Source: DTKD01 sp964494345
GTDB taxonomy: Bacteria > Armatimonadota > UBA5829
Length of the DNA: 64,000 bases
Direction of reading: 5' to 3'
NCBI GenBank assembly: GCA_964494345.1
Contig: CAZBSI010000001.1
Span: 558,001-622,000 of the forward strand
The notes under the pieces are model-generated. The model worked only from the letters and a program-made list of their open reading frames with translations. It was not told where the DNA came from and did no database searches. Positions within the stretch are counted from its first letter, which is position 1, and each line of letters opens with the position of its first letter. The position numbers were made by a program, and so were the translations under genes. Positions 43,052 to 52,046 of this stretch are shown here, in pieces.

Positions 43052-43207
43052 GACGTCCCTTCTTATTATCTACGGAGCAGATATACCCATTAGTATCCCA
43101 GAGCTTTAAAATATTTCCAATGCTCCGCTTGTATGCTTAGGTACACCCTACAGTATTACCTGGTATTAAACCGATAATCTCAAACAGATTGAAAGGAGGC
43201 AAACGTA

Positions 43208-44251
43208 ATGCAGGTAGTTATCCTGGCCGGTGGAAGCGTACCGCAACTGCATCCGTGGACATCTGCGGCGCCTAAACCCCTGCTGCCGTTTTTCGATCGA
43301 CCGGTAATCGAACACACAATTCGCCTCCTTGCGTCTCACGACATCCGAGAAATTATAATCGCCACGTCTCATCACGCCAAGCATATTACCCAATACCTCG
43401 GCGATGGGTCTCAATGGCAGGTCGATATCACCTACTCAATCGAGGATACTCCAGCGGGCACCGCCGGAGCAATCCGCGGGTTGCAGTCGAGAATATCCGA
43501 CACATTTATGGTTCTTCCATCTGATATAGTGACCGACTTCGACCTCAGCGCTGCCGTGAGAGCGCATAAGACATCCGGGACGCTGGCCACAATTCTCGTA
43601 CACGAAATAGACGACCCTTCCCGCTTTGGGGTTATAAGCTGGGACGAAAACAATCACGTGACGCGCTTCCTTGAGAAGCCCAGATCAGCAGAACTCTTCT
43701 CCAACGCCGTCAGTACCGGGATATATATCTTTGAACCGGAAGTAATCAGCAGCATCGCACCCGGTAGAACGCAAGATTTCGCCCGGCACACTTTTCCCGC
43801 GCTTCTCAGAAATCAGGATCATATAAACACCTGTCATCTTCCGGGTTACTGGACAGATGTGGGGGATATCCTGCAGTATCGCACCGCCCACTTTGACGCG
43901 CTGCAGGGTAAATTGAGAATCGATCTGCCCGCCGTGTATGCCGGAGAAGGGATATGGGTCGGAGACGGAGTAGACCTGCATCCCAGCGTGCAACTCGCCG
44001 CCCCAGTGTTCATCGGAAGCGGTGCGTCCATCGGCCCTGACGTAGTTGTAGGAGCACATTCAATCGTCGGGGCGCATACGCAGATTCACGCAGGATCCAC
44101 CCTCTCTCATTGCGTGATAGGCTGCGGCGCAACAGTTCACATAGGCAGCCATATTGTAAACACCGTCGTGGCGAGCGAGCCAATCGTCACCAAGCCCAAA
44201 GAGGACGATGTACTGTCATCTGATCTCGTCTTTCACTCTCCCATCACGTAG
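43208..44251 (+). CDS. nucleotidyltransferase-like NDP-sugar protein, degenerate signature
   Basis: A 347-residue protein with the layout of NDP-hexose pyrophosphorylases: Rossmann-like catalytic fold (about 1-230) followed by a left-handed beta-helix of hexapeptide repeats (IHVGDG..., IGSGASIGPDV, IVGAH). The essential nucleotide loop GGxGTRLxPLT is altered to GGSVPQLHPWT (8-18), while the following PKPLLPF keeps K23 and the metal DxD-like SD at about 100 remains. This suggests loss or change of nucleotidyl transfer, perhaps a regulatory or binding role. GGAGG lies 10 bases before the ATG. It is divergent from UPF0182. Confidence 0.8.
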   Translation: MQVVILAGGSVPQLHPWTSAAPKPLLPFFDRPVIEHTIRLLASHDIREIIIATSHHAKHITQYLGDGSQWQVDITYSIEDTPAGTAGAIRGLQSRISDTFMVLPSDIVTDFDLSAAVRAHKTSGTLATILVHEIDDPSRFGVISWDENNHVTRFLEKPRSAELFSNAVSTGIYIFEPEVISSIAPGRTQDFARHTFPALLRNQDHINTCHLPGYWTDVGDILQYRTAHFDALQGKLRIDLPAVYAGEGIWVGDGVDLHPSVQLAAPVFIGSGASIGPDVVVGAHSIVGAHTQIHAGSTLSHCVIGCGATVHIGSHIVNTVVASEPIVTKPKEDDVLSSDLVFHSPIT

Positions 44252-44283
44252 TCAATCACAACAAGCACTAGAAGCAAAGAGAA

Positions 44284-44307
44284 GGGGCTGTCTAAAAAGG
44301 CAGCCCC
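44284..44307 (-). terminator. terminator of the small 68-residue gene
   Basis: GGGGCTG / CAGCCCC (44284-44290, 44301-44307), in minus reading followed by TTCTCTTT. Convergent with the nucleotidyltransferase-like gene. Confidence 0.6.
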
Positions 44308-44313
44308 TCTCGC

Positions 44314-44520
44314 TTACTCTTCCTTCCAGCAGCCTACCTGCTGTTTGAAGCACTTCTCCATATCCTCGTCGCTCTGGTCCGCTATTTCATGACCCCGCTC
44401 ACATTCATATCTGACAAATCGTTTCTCAGGAAACGGAGATTTACGCGACGGTTGCAGCTTGTAGCGGCCCCGCATATGCTGACACGCGCCTTGAATTGGC
44501 TGTACATCGGTCTGCGACAT
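44314..44520 (-). CDS. small Cys-rich protein, unknown
   Basis: A 68-residue protein with ACQHMRGRYKL, then KRFVRYECERGHEI, then KCFKQQVGCW, four cysteines that could form one zinc site. The ATG at 44520 follows AAGGAGG by seven bases, a strong site; the ORF extends seven codons further without one. I do not recognise it. It is the downstream neighbour of the outer-membrane-like gene on the same strand, separated by 41 bases, though a different start is used. Confidence 0.62.
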   Translation of the reverse strand: MSQTDVQPIQGACQHMRGRYKLQPSRKSPFPEKRFVRYECERGHEIADQSDEDMEKCFKQQVGCWKEE

Positions 44521-44560
44521 TCCTAACCCTCCTTGTCTCAATCTCAGGCTCTTTCAAAGC

Positions 44561-46594
44561 TTAGAACTTAGCTCCTAAGCTGAGTTCGGTGGAAACCTCG
44601 GTCTTTTCCGGTTGAACCATTTTGTTCTGGAGATACTGCGTGTAGTAGCTATTCAGCGCGAGGCTGAAGTCCGAGCCTACGGAATGACTATAACCGAGTT
44701 GGTATGTTCTCGAACCCAGCGCCGATACTCCCATCGACCTGCTAAGTTTGCATCCCGTGGTCAGTTTGCCGTGCCCGAACACAGGCATAGCCATACCCAG
44801 GCTGCGCTCGTCTGAGAGCAGATCCATCGCATATTGATCTTTCTGGCTAAACGACGTCTCCAGTCCAACCGATCCTATGCGCGTCTTCAGACCGACGGAA
44901 GTGTTGTTGAATTGCTGTATCTTACCGTCTTTGTCCTCCGGGTTCGATTGATACGATCCGGTGAGAGCAAACAGCCTGGACGGTGTCAACTCCATAGAAA
45001 GCGATCCCGAATCGGCGATATAGCTCGTGTTAAGATCACGTCGACGATAGTTGCCCGCAAAACGCAGAAAGTCCCACGGCTTGGTCTCCGCCGCATAATC
45101 TTGCACTGTAAGCGCGGTCGGGCCGGTTTCGGAGTATTTGTACCCAGCCATCAGCTTCGCTCGTTTTGAAGGCGTAAGATGAAGTTCCGCGCCTTTAACC
45201 ACGTCATCGAGGTCGTTGACACCCTTTTGGGAGTACATCGCGGTCAGTTTGGCGAACTCAAAAGGCGAGCTGGTCAGGCTCAAATCTCTTTGATATTGCT
45301 GGCTGGCGTTATCCACCGAATCAGTCATAGCGCCCTTGATCTGCAGGTTCGGCTTAGGCGTCGCCTGAACAGCCACGCTGGTCTTGGTCGCTGCGCCTTT
45401 TACGGTAGAATCGACCCCGGAGTAACCAGCCTGCACCGCAAGCTGTTTGTTCGGCTTAGCAGACACTTTCACGTCCGTGCTGGCCTGCTGGCCGACCGCG
45501 TTATTTTCGAGATTCGCATAATTGATATCAAGGTCAATTTGATCACTTGGCTTGGTGGTTACACCAGCGCTGAAGAGATTTTCTGCGCCTGCGGAATCCG
45601 AAACCCGCTGGGTCATCGACGAGCGCAGCGTTGTGCGCTTAAACGCCGTGCTGGTCATGTGAATCCCGCTTGATTCTATGTTGTCGCGCTTTCCATCCGC
45701 CGACGTGATCTCGTTAGTCGAGTGTACCAACGAGAGCTTGGTGGAATCGAGCGGGTTATAGGCCATGCTTTGTTCATTAGTGACGGTCTTCACGCCCTTG
45801 TTTTTGCCGGCGGTGTCCTCAGACGATTTGAACGAGGCTGCGGCTTGAACTTTCGGGCTGGCGGCAAACGCTGCGGCAAAGCTCATCTGATCCTTACCGA
45901 CATCAGTGCCATATTCCTTGCCACCGGCGAACGATTGACCGGAATGCAGGTATGTTCCGGTGAATTTCACCTTGCCAACGTTGGTGTCCCCGCCGAATTT
46001 CATCGCCGCTCTTTCCCACATACTGCTAACATCGGAATCGTTGTCATTGTGGCTGAGCAGCATCATAGAGTCCATTTTGCCGGTTTTCCAGGCTCTGTCG
46101 CCGCCGAAACCGATCACCGATTTCCCGGCATTTGGGTTTTTAGGGTCACTTTGGGCGTACAGGCCCATCATTTTTAAGTTACCGGACTCGCCACTGCGCA
46201 GGTTTATAGTAACGGGTATGCTGGAACCAGTGGTCGCTTTTGCCGATTTGCCCGGCAGCGTGCGATAGGATACGCGAACTATAGCATCGTTCACAAGTAT
46301 TGATTTGAACGACATCATGCCTTTAGCAATATCGATGTCGTATTCCGAACCTTTTTTCAGAGAGCGACCGTTTATTACTACTGAGATATCGTCAGAGCTG
46401 AAATTAGTCCACGACAGAGAGTAGGGCCCCCGGGTGTTGCGGCCAACTATGACATCGGTCACGCTGCCGATAGCATCCACAGCGCCAAGCTCAGTGCCAT
46501 TAGCCGCCCAGACGCAACAAGGCCCTGCCGCCATTATCAGAAAGGCAGCGGCAGCCAACAGCGTAACCATTTTATGCATAGTTATAGAACGCAA
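44561..46594 (-). CDS. outer-membrane beta-barrel-like protein
   Basis: A 677-residue exported protein. The TTG at 46594 follows AGGGGA by seven bases and gives a signal peptide (MRSITMHKMVTLLAAAAFLI and so on, ending VWA). Residues about 50-120 hold a beta domain with DISVVINGRSLKKGSEYDID, a form seen in bacterial surface proteins. From about 150 to the end the chain is a series of alternating beta strands (LTSSPFEFAKLTAMYSQ, LMAGYKYSET, LGYSHSVGSDFSLALNSYY) and ends in the aromatic residue F of LSLGAKF, as in outer-membrane barrels. It may be a porin or a transport barrel. It suggests an outer membrane; other explanations of repeated strands are possible. Confidence 0.72.
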   Translation of the reverse strand: MRSITMHKMVTLLAAAAFLIMAAGPCCVWAANGTELGAVDAIGSVTDVIVGRNTRGPYSLSWTNFSSDDISVVINGRSLKKGSEYDIDIAKGMMSFKSILVNDAIVRVSYRTLPGKSAKATTGSSIPVTINLRSGESGNLKMMGLYAQSDPKNPNAGKSVIGFGGDRAWKTGKMDSMMLLSHNDNDSDVSSMWERAAMKFGGDTNVGKVKFTGTYLHSGQSFAGGKEYGTDVGKDQMSFAAAFAASPKVQAAASFKSSEDTAGKNKGVKTVTNEQSMAYNPLDSTKLSLVHSTNEITSADGKRDNIESSGIHMTSTAFKRTTLRSSMTQRVSDSAGAENLFSAGVTTKPSDQIDLDINYANLENNAVGQQASTDVKVSAKPNKQLAVQAGYSGVDSTVKGAATKTSVAVQATPKPNLQIKGAMTDSVDNASQQYQRDLSLTSSPFEFAKLTAMYSQKGVNDLDDVVKGAELHLTPSKRAKLMAGYKYSETGPTALTVQDYAAETKPWDFLRFAGNYRRRDLNTSYIADSGSLSMELTPSRLFALTGSYQSNPEDKDGKIQQFNNTSVGLKTRIGSVGLETSFSQKDQYAMDLLSDERSLGMAMPVFGHGKLTTGCKLSRSMGVSALGSRTYQLGYSHSVGSDFSLALNSYYTQYLQNKMVQPEKTEVSTELSLGAKF

Positions 46595-46811
46595 TTGCCG
46601 TCCCCTTGCTTTAGTAATATCTATCAATGTATAGACGGAACTCGCCAACCGAGGTTCCCATCTATCATACAATGATATCGGCATATACCATCTACTACTT
46701 CTCCGTTGCCAAACAAACTTCCTTGTTGAGTCTCATATTCCTGCGTCTTTGGGTTTTATTCCCTGAATCAAGTGTATAATTGTCATTACATCATACCCAG
46801 GAGGCAGATAA

Positions 46812-47558
46812 ATGGTAAGCCGCATAGCGCAGGAACTTAAACTCAAATATCGGCCGGTCGCCCTGATCTTCTCAGACGAGAAACCTGACGACGCGATACA
46901 CTTCGCAGAAGGGGAAGCGGGTTGCGTTATCGGGTTGTTCGCAGCGGCCTCGAAAGGCAAAACCGCGGTGTTCAGCGATGCGACCTGTGGTTGCCCTGGC
47001 GGAAGGATCGGGTTGGGATTTACCGATAGCTATGATCACGTACCTGGCGGGATAGACTATTTTCTCTCGACCGGCAGGGGCGAAGGCTACCCCGAAGGGG
47101 AAGCGTATGTAAAGACTCCAGAGTTGGCCCGAGAGTTTGTCGAACAACTGCCGCTTCAGTGCATTCCTACCAAGTATGTCGTAGTGAAACCTCTGGATCA
47201 GGTCGACACGGATAAGGAAAAGCCGGAGTTGGTCGTGTTGTTCTGTGCGCCCGATCAACTGGCGGCGCTTGTGGTGTTGGCAAATTATGGCAGACCAGGC
47301 AGTGATAACGCGATTATCCCGTTCGGCGCGGGGTGCCACAGCGTTTGCCTGATACCCTATGCCCATAACAAAGATAAGCAGCCGAAAGCCGTTGTCGGCG
47401 TGATAGACATCAGCGCGAGGCCTATGGTGGACCCAAACGTGCTTTCATTCACTGTTCCTTATGAGATGTTTTTGGAAATGGAAGCCGATGTGCCTGGCAG
47501 TTTCCTTGAGAAGCCGGACTGGAAAAAAGTGCGGGATAGAATACCGGATCCTGAGTAG
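46812..47558 (+). CDS. DUF169 family protein
   Basis: A 248-residue protein of the DUF169 family. The marker block is DATCGCPGGRIGLGF near residue 58, with four cysteines over the chain (C36, C58, C60, C119), followed by VVVLFCAPDQLAALVVLANY and GAGCHSVCLIPY. The family is common in anaerobes and is thought to bind a cofactor or metal, but the function is unknown. A -10-like TATAAT lies at 46775-46780 and the ATG follows AGGAGG by seven bases. It is a single-gene unit, ended by a long inverted repeat. Confidence 0.88.
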   Translation: MVSRIAQELKLKYRPVALIFSDEKPDDAIHFAEGEAGCVIGLFAAASKGKTAVFSDATCGCPGGRIGLGFTDSYDHVPGGIDYFLSTGRGEGYPEGEAYVKTPELAREFVEQLPLQCIPTKYVVVKPLDQVDTDKEKPELVVLFCAPDQLAALVVLANYGRPGSDNAIIPFGAGCHSVCLIPYAHNKDKQPKAVVGVIDISARPMVDPNVLSFTVPYEMFLEMEADVPGSFLEKPDWKKVRDRIPDPE

Positions 47559-47560
47559 AC

Positions 47561-47603
47561 GCTTCCGCAGGCGCAATTTTATGGCATTTGAACCTGCGGA
47601 AGC
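47561..47603. repeat. 11-bp inverted repeat between convergent genes
   Basis: GCTTCCGCAGG (47561-47571) and CCTGCGGAAGC (47593-47603) are perfect complements with a 21-base loop. It stands between the stops of DUF169 and the secreted 138-residue gene. Without a T run it is a doubtful terminator. Confidence 0.6.
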
Positions 47604-47621
47604 AGTGGAGTAGTTATTGCG

Positions 47622-48038
47622 CTAAGACCTGCCGCCTGAAAGCCCTACGCCCGGCTTTTCCGGGGTGGCTTGCGGGAGAATAGTGCGCAGCCTGTTCGCC
47701 CAGATGGCGGCCAATTTGTCTACAGTTGTGCGATTGGCGCGCGCGTCCGCCTGGGTGACGGTCACAAATAAGTTACGATCGGTTAAGATGTTTACGTCCT
47801 TGCCTGCGCGGACTGTCGTCACCTTGGGGATACCCTTTCCCAGTTGCAGCAGAGCGTTGGCGCGCATCTGAAGAGCTGCAGCTCTTTGTTCCGCAGAAAA
47901 CCCACCTGCCGGAGTTCTCATTCGAAGCAGCATAAACCCGCCAAGATATACGGTCCCGTCCTGCTGGCTCTGAGCAATTGAGCCAGTCAACGCGATCAAC
48001 AAAATCAAAGCTGAGATAGTGGCCAGTATTCTTACCAT
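47622..48038 (-). CDS. secreted protein, periplasmic sensor-like
   Basis: A 138-residue exported protein: signal peptide MVRILATISALILLIALTGS. The body has VYLGGFMLLRMRTPAGGF, then LLQLGKG..., and FVTVTQADARANRTTVDKLAAIW ending in ANRLRTILP. The segments resemble the periplasmic N-terminal part of cyanobacterial MscS-type channels (V.LDGR.LF.I ... TVTeaDA ... LA..W...I...L), here without the channel, so a ligand-binding role is an inference. The ATG at 48038 follows GGAGGT by about seven bases; the longer frame to 48062 runs through it. Confidence 0.55.
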   Translation of the reverse strand: MVRILATISALILLIALTGSIAQSQQDGTVYLGGFMLLRMRTPAGGFSAEQRAAALQMRANALLQLGKGIPKVTTVRAGKDVNILTDRNLFVTVTQADARANRTTVDKLAAIWANRLRTILPQATPEKPGVGLSGGRS

Positions 48039-48264
48039 TATATTACCTCCGACCAAATACACCTGATAAAGACGCTAAGCAGCGGCCGAACTCGCCAGCG
48101 CGCACAAATTGCGCTAAACTGAGAATACCCTTCCGCGAAATATTACTAACAGCAGATTGAGTCAGACTCGGAAGGACATAATACTAAAGCGCGCTAAGTG
48201 GACGGAGGCGATCGTTGTCCGGACGCTTTGTATTACATCAGCCATTATTTGGAGGAGCATACGA

Positions 48265-49122
48265 ATGAAGTTAGGTGTCAGCAGTTATAGCTGGTCCCGG
48301 TATCTCAGCGAAGGCAAGCTGGATATGTTCGGGGTCATAAAGGCCACCGCGGAAATTGGTTTTTCGGGAATAGAGTTCACCGATCTTGGACCGCAGAGCA
48401 GGGACAAGGATCCGATTGAGGCGGCAAAAGAGATAAAAGCCGCCTGCGCAGAAGCTAAATTGGAAATCGCAAGCTGGACTATCGGCGCGGATTTCCTGAA
48501 AAACGATGTCGACGCAGAAATAGAGCGGCTTAAAGGCCAGGTGGACATAGCAGCCGCGCTGGGAGCGCCTACCATGCGCCACGATGCGACCGGAGGGTTT
48601 GCCGGACGAGCAAATAATCTGTCGGATTTCATCGAAGCGCTGCCGATTGTGGCGAAGGGCTATGCCGGGGTCACCGAGTATGCCGCAGATAAAGGCGTAA
48701 AGACGATGATCGAAAACCACGGCTTCTTCTTCCAGGACAGCGACCGGATAGAGGCTTTGATCACCAGGGTGAACAACCCCAATTTCGGCGCGTTGATCGA
48801 TATCGGCAACTTCCTTTGTGCGGACGAAGAACCAACTCAGGCCGTCAAACGCTTGGCACCGTTCGCATTTCACGTGCATGCGAAGGACTTCCACGTGAAG
48901 TGCCCTAGCAGTGATCCCGGCGAGGGCTGGTTCCGCTCCAGAGGCGGGGTGCCGCTGCGAGGGGCCATAGTCGGTCACGGAAACGTCCTCACCAAACGCT
49001 GTGTAGAAATACTAAAAGAGGCCGGCTACAGCGGCTATCTTTCCATCGAGTTCGAAGGGATGGAGAATAACCAGCGAGCGCTTCAGATAGGTTTTGCCAA
49101 TTTGCAGAGGTATACTGCTTAA
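48265..49122 (+). CDS. sugar phosphate isomerase/epimerase
   Basis: A 285-residue TIM barrel of the xylose-isomerase-like family, distinct from the paralogue at 24324. It contains GVSSYSWSRY at the start, GFSGIEFTDLG, TMIENHGFFFQDSD with a Glu ligand, ALIDIGNFLC, HVHAKDFH with His ligands, and LSIEFEGMEN with the last Glu. The substrate is unknown. The ATG at 48265 follows GGAGGAG (48251-48257) by seven bases; the longer frame upstream is rejected. The 48063-48264 stretch holds no clear gene. Confidence 0.87.
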   Translation: MKLGVSSYSWSRYLSEGKLDMFGVIKATAEIGFSGIEFTDLGPQSRDKDPIEAAKEIKAACAEAKLEIASWTIGADFLKNDVDAEIERLKGQVDIAAALGAPTMRHDATGGFAGRANNLSDFIEALPIVAKGYAGVTEYAADKGVKTMIENHGFFFQDSDRIEALITRVNNPNFGALIDIGNFLCADEEPTQAVKRLAPFAFHVHAKDFHVKCPSSDPGEGWFRSRGGVPLRGAIVGHGNVLTKRCVEILKEAGYSGYLSIEFEGMENNQRALQIGFANLQRYTA

Positions 49123-49132
49123 CTTAGAGCCT

Positions 49133-49160
49133 GTGCACCGGGACTGAGTTTCCGGTGCAC
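49133..49160. terminator. palindromic hairpin between convergent genes
   Basis: GTGCACCGG / CCGGTGCAC (49133-49141, 49152-49160). No T run follows in either direction, so its role as a terminator is uncertain. Confidence 0.5.
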
Positions 49161-49173
49161 ACCTATTCACTAT

Positions 49174-50061
49174 TTACGGACAGGCTGTCTTTAAGAATAT
49201 ATATTCGGCATCTGCGAGGATCTTACAGCAGACGGGATTTTCCATAGTGTTTTGTATTCCCTGTATCGGAACGCAGTCGCCGCAGTCTACCGTGAGACAG
49301 CAATCCTCTACCATCAAGATAAAGTCATACAGGTCGGCTATATATTGCGGGCTGTTTGCGTCGGGGTATGACTTTATCCGATCAAGCCGGCGGAGTAAGT
49401 CTTTATAGATATCCTTACCGGTGATGAGCGGATATTTGCATGTGCCTACGGGGATCTGGTAGAACATTTTAATCAAATTTTGCAGGCTATCGAGATTGGT
49501 CTCCAGCCTCCATGTCCATACGTCCTGATGCGCGGTGGAAGGCAGATTCGGGCCAGTCGGGCCGTCATCGTCCCACATCGTGGTTTTGTAGCTGATGGTG
49601 AGCACCCATTCAGTGCCTGGCAAAGTATACATCAAAGGCCACCAGCGCCGGATGTTGTCACTGCCCTGACGGTAATATAACGGGCCTTCAAGTGGAATTG
49701 AGCAGATATAACGCGGGGTTTTTTGCTGCAGAGCGACGTTGATTACTGTCCAGGTGTTATCAGGTGGCCCTCCCGGATTCTTGCCTGCCGAGACGAAGTT
49801 CGACCAACCACGTATTGGCGTGGTCCCCCCAGGGTCGATAGAGAGTATTCCAGGAACGACTTCAACCACTTGCTGAGCAGGCTGGTTGGACAAGCCTTTA
49901 AAAACGGTATTACCAGCCCCGTCGCAAGTCTTTCCCGGATAGACGCTGTATAAAATTATTGGGTCTTGGTAGATAGGGTAGCTGAGAATCTTAGCACCGA
50001 AGGCGGCCGAGCACGCAATTAATAACCCCGATAATACAAAGACCAGAGTTCTGGTTTTCAT
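49174..50061 (-). CDS. secreted Cys-rich hypothetical protein
   Basis: A 295-residue exported protein: signal peptide MKTRTLVFVLSGLLIACSAA with cleavage likely at FGA-K, though LIAC could also be a lipobox. The C-terminal third holds several cysteines (CKYPL, DCCLTVDCGDC, CCKIL), which suggests disulfides. I recognise no family. It is a lone gene with 220 bases of upstream sequence (50062-50285) before the divergent membrane protein. Confidence 0.63.
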   Translation of the reverse strand: MKTRTLVFVLSGLLIACSAAFGAKILSYPIYQDPIILYSVYPGKTCDGAGNTVFKGLSNQPAQQVVEVVPGILSIDPGGTTPIRGWSNFVSAGKNPGGPPDNTWTVINVALQQKTPRYICSIPLEGPLYYRQGSDNIRRWWPLMYTLPGTEWVLTISYKTTMWDDDGPTGPNLPSTAHQDVWTWRLETNLDSLQNLIKMFYQIPVGTCKYPLITGKDIYKDLLRRLDRIKSYPDANSPQYIADLYDFILMVEDCCLTVDCGDCVPIQGIQNTMENPVCCKILADAEYIFLKTACP

Positions 50062-50285
50062 GGCGCTTCACGTCTTATTATTCGCAGTTCGTGTCTAACA
50101 ATCTCTAGCGACAGTATGCACTATAGTTATTGCTCTTGTCAAGTGGTGTTCGCTTTTCTTGCATCTTATCTTACGATGAATGGCACATTACTGGTATTAT
50201 TGACAGGTGCTTATTATATTGTGCAGTATTTCCTTGCGCCGAATAGATTACTCGTGAGCGAGGCTTCTCCTGTATAATAGATGGT

Positions 50286-51068
50286 ATGAACGATCAAGAA
50301 ATGAAACGATTGCCCGCCAGCCTTAACCGGGCGTTAAAACAAGGTTTCAGGGGCGCCTATGACTCGCTGGGGTACGTGGTGGGCGCTTCATTCGCGGTGT
50401 TTTTGGCGTCTGCTGCTGTGTTTGCATTGATGCGAGTTGTGTTGCAGGTGGAAAATGTCATATTTGGACTGTTGTTTTTTTTACCTGTTTTATTTGTGGG
50501 ATGGATTGGCGCCGTCGGCATATTCTATTATGTGAAGAAGGCCATATTTCACGAAAACCCGTCTCCATCTGATACGTTGACAGGCATAAGGCATCTATTC
50601 TGGCCAGCGACAGCGCTTTTTGTGGTGGATGCTATTGTCACTGCCACATTAATTGGTAACATCATTTTCTTTGCATTAGCGTTTCGGGCTAATGGAGGGG
50701 TATTGATTGCGGCTCTGGGAATAGTGTCGGCATACATCGGGCTGATGTGGCTTCTTATGAGTATGTATCACCTGCCGGTGATGATGCTGCAGTCAGAGAT
50801 GGAATCAGAGCCGACGCTGCGAAAAATAATATATAAATCGTTCCTGCTGGCGGCGGATAACCCTGCCTTTACAGTGGGGCTGTTTGTTGTTATAATCGCC
50901 TTCACGCTGCTGTGCTCGCTGCCTGCTATGTTAGGGGTGGCCCTGTTGCTTCCGGGAACGGTCGCGTTTCTGCTCATATATTCCCTGCGTGAATTGTATA
51001 TAAAATATGGTGTCATCGAACCTGAGCCGGAGGTTATCGAGGACAAGCCGTGGACATTGGACAATTGA
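50286..51068 (+). CDS. multi-pass membrane protein, possibly leaderless
   Basis: A 260-residue protein with about six hydrophobic segments, among them VVGASFAVFLASAAVFAL, LLFFLPVLFVGWIGAVGIF, ATALFVVDAIVTATLIGNII and AFTVGLFVVIIAFTLLCSLP. No family is recognised; the pattern is DUF624-like at best. TATAAT at 50273-50278 ends seven bases before the ATG and there is no ribosome site, so the mRNA may lack a leader. The PfkB gene follows 13 bases after the stop. Confidence 0.65.
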   Translation: MNDQEMKRLPASLNRALKQGFRGAYDSLGYVVGASFAVFLASAAVFALMRVVLQVENVIFGLLFFLPVLFVGWIGAVGIFYYVKKAIFHENPSPSDTLTGIRHLFWPATALFVVDAIVTATLIGNIIFFALAFRANGGVLIAALGIVSAYIGLMWLLMSMYHLPVMMLQSEMESEPTLRKIIYKSFLLAADNPAFTVGLFVVIIAFTLLCSLPAMLGVALLLPGTVAFLLIYSLRELYIKYGVIEPEPEVIEDKPWTLDN

Positions 51069-51081
51069 GAAGGGTTTTCGT

Positions 51082-52023
51082 ATGAATCAAGTAACTTGCC
51101 TTGGGATTTTGGTTGCTGATGTAGTCGGTAAGCCGGTGGAGTGTTTGCCGGATAGAGGGAAGCTGATGCTTGTCGACCGTATGGAACTACACGGCGGCGG
51201 ATGCGCTAACAGCACGGGAATCGGCTTATCGAGAATCGGTATCAAGACCGCTGTGATCGGCAAAGTCGGTAATGACGGGTTTGGCGACTTTATGATCGAT
51301 AATTTGACCCGCAACGGTGTCGATTGCAAGGGGGTCGTCCGGGACAAAGAGGCTGCCACCTCGGCGACGATGGTGCTGGTACACGAAGACGGCGAACGCA
51401 GCTTTATTCATTATATAGGGGCAAACGGTACGCTTAAAGAGAGCGACATCGACTTTGACGTTGTCAAATCGAGCAAGGTGCTGCATATAGCCGGATCGTT
51501 TCTGCTGCCTGGTTTCGACGGTGAGCCTACTGCAAGGGTGCTGAAAAAGGCAAAGGAGATGGGAGTCATCACCTCTCTGGACACAGCCTGGGATTCGCGA
51601 GGCAACTGGATGAAGTTATTGGAGCCTTGTTTGAAATATGTTGATTATGCTGTGCCGAGTATTGAGGAAGCACGGATGGTTACGGGTAAGAATGAACCGG
51701 CGGATGTGGCTGCAGCGCTGATGGATAAGGGCGTGGGGACGGTTGCTCTGAAAATGGGTGACAAAGGATGTTACATTCGCAGTAAAGACACAGAGCTAAA
51801 TATCCCAATATATAAGGTGGATGCAGTCGACGCGCTTGGGGCCGGAGACGCATTTGCAGCCGGATTTCTTGCTGGCGTGGTGAACGGATGGGATCTGGAA
51901 CGCACCGGTAAGTTTGCGAACGCAACAGGCGCATTTTGCGTAACAGCATTAGGGGCGACTACGGGTATTAAAGACCAGAAGACGATTGAAGCCTTCATCG
52001 AAGCGCAAGAAGCTAATCGATAA
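51082..52023 (+). CDS. PfkB-family carbohydrate kinase
   Basis: A 313-residue ribokinase-fold kinase that phosphorylates a sugar or nucleoside with ATP. It begins VTCLGILVADVVGKP, has GGGCANSTGIGLSRIG (signature 1), GSFLLPGF, and the C-terminal signature DALGAGDAFAAGF with the catalytic base D256. The substrate is unknown (2-keto-3-deoxygluconate, fructose and ribose are options). The ATG at 51082 lies downstream of GAGAAGGG and 13 bases after the membrane gene. A GNAT acetyltransferase follows 23 bases after the stop. Confidence 0.92.
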   Translation: MNQVTCLGILVADVVGKPVECLPDRGKLMLVDRMELHGGGCANSTGIGLSRIGIKTAVIGKVGNDGFGDFMIDNLTRNGVDCKGVVRDKEAATSATMVLVHEDGERSFIHYIGANGTLKESDIDFDVVKSSKVLHIAGSFLLPGFDGEPTARVLKKAKEMGVITSLDTAWDSRGNWMKLLEPCLKYVDYAVPSIEEARMVTGKNEPADVAAALMDKGVGTVALKMGDKGCYIRSKDTELNIPIYKVDAVDALGAGDAFAAGFLAGVVNGWDLERTGKFANATGAFCVTALGATTGIKDQKTIEAFIEAQEANR

Positions 52024-52046
52024 TACAAAGGACAGGAAGCACTAAA

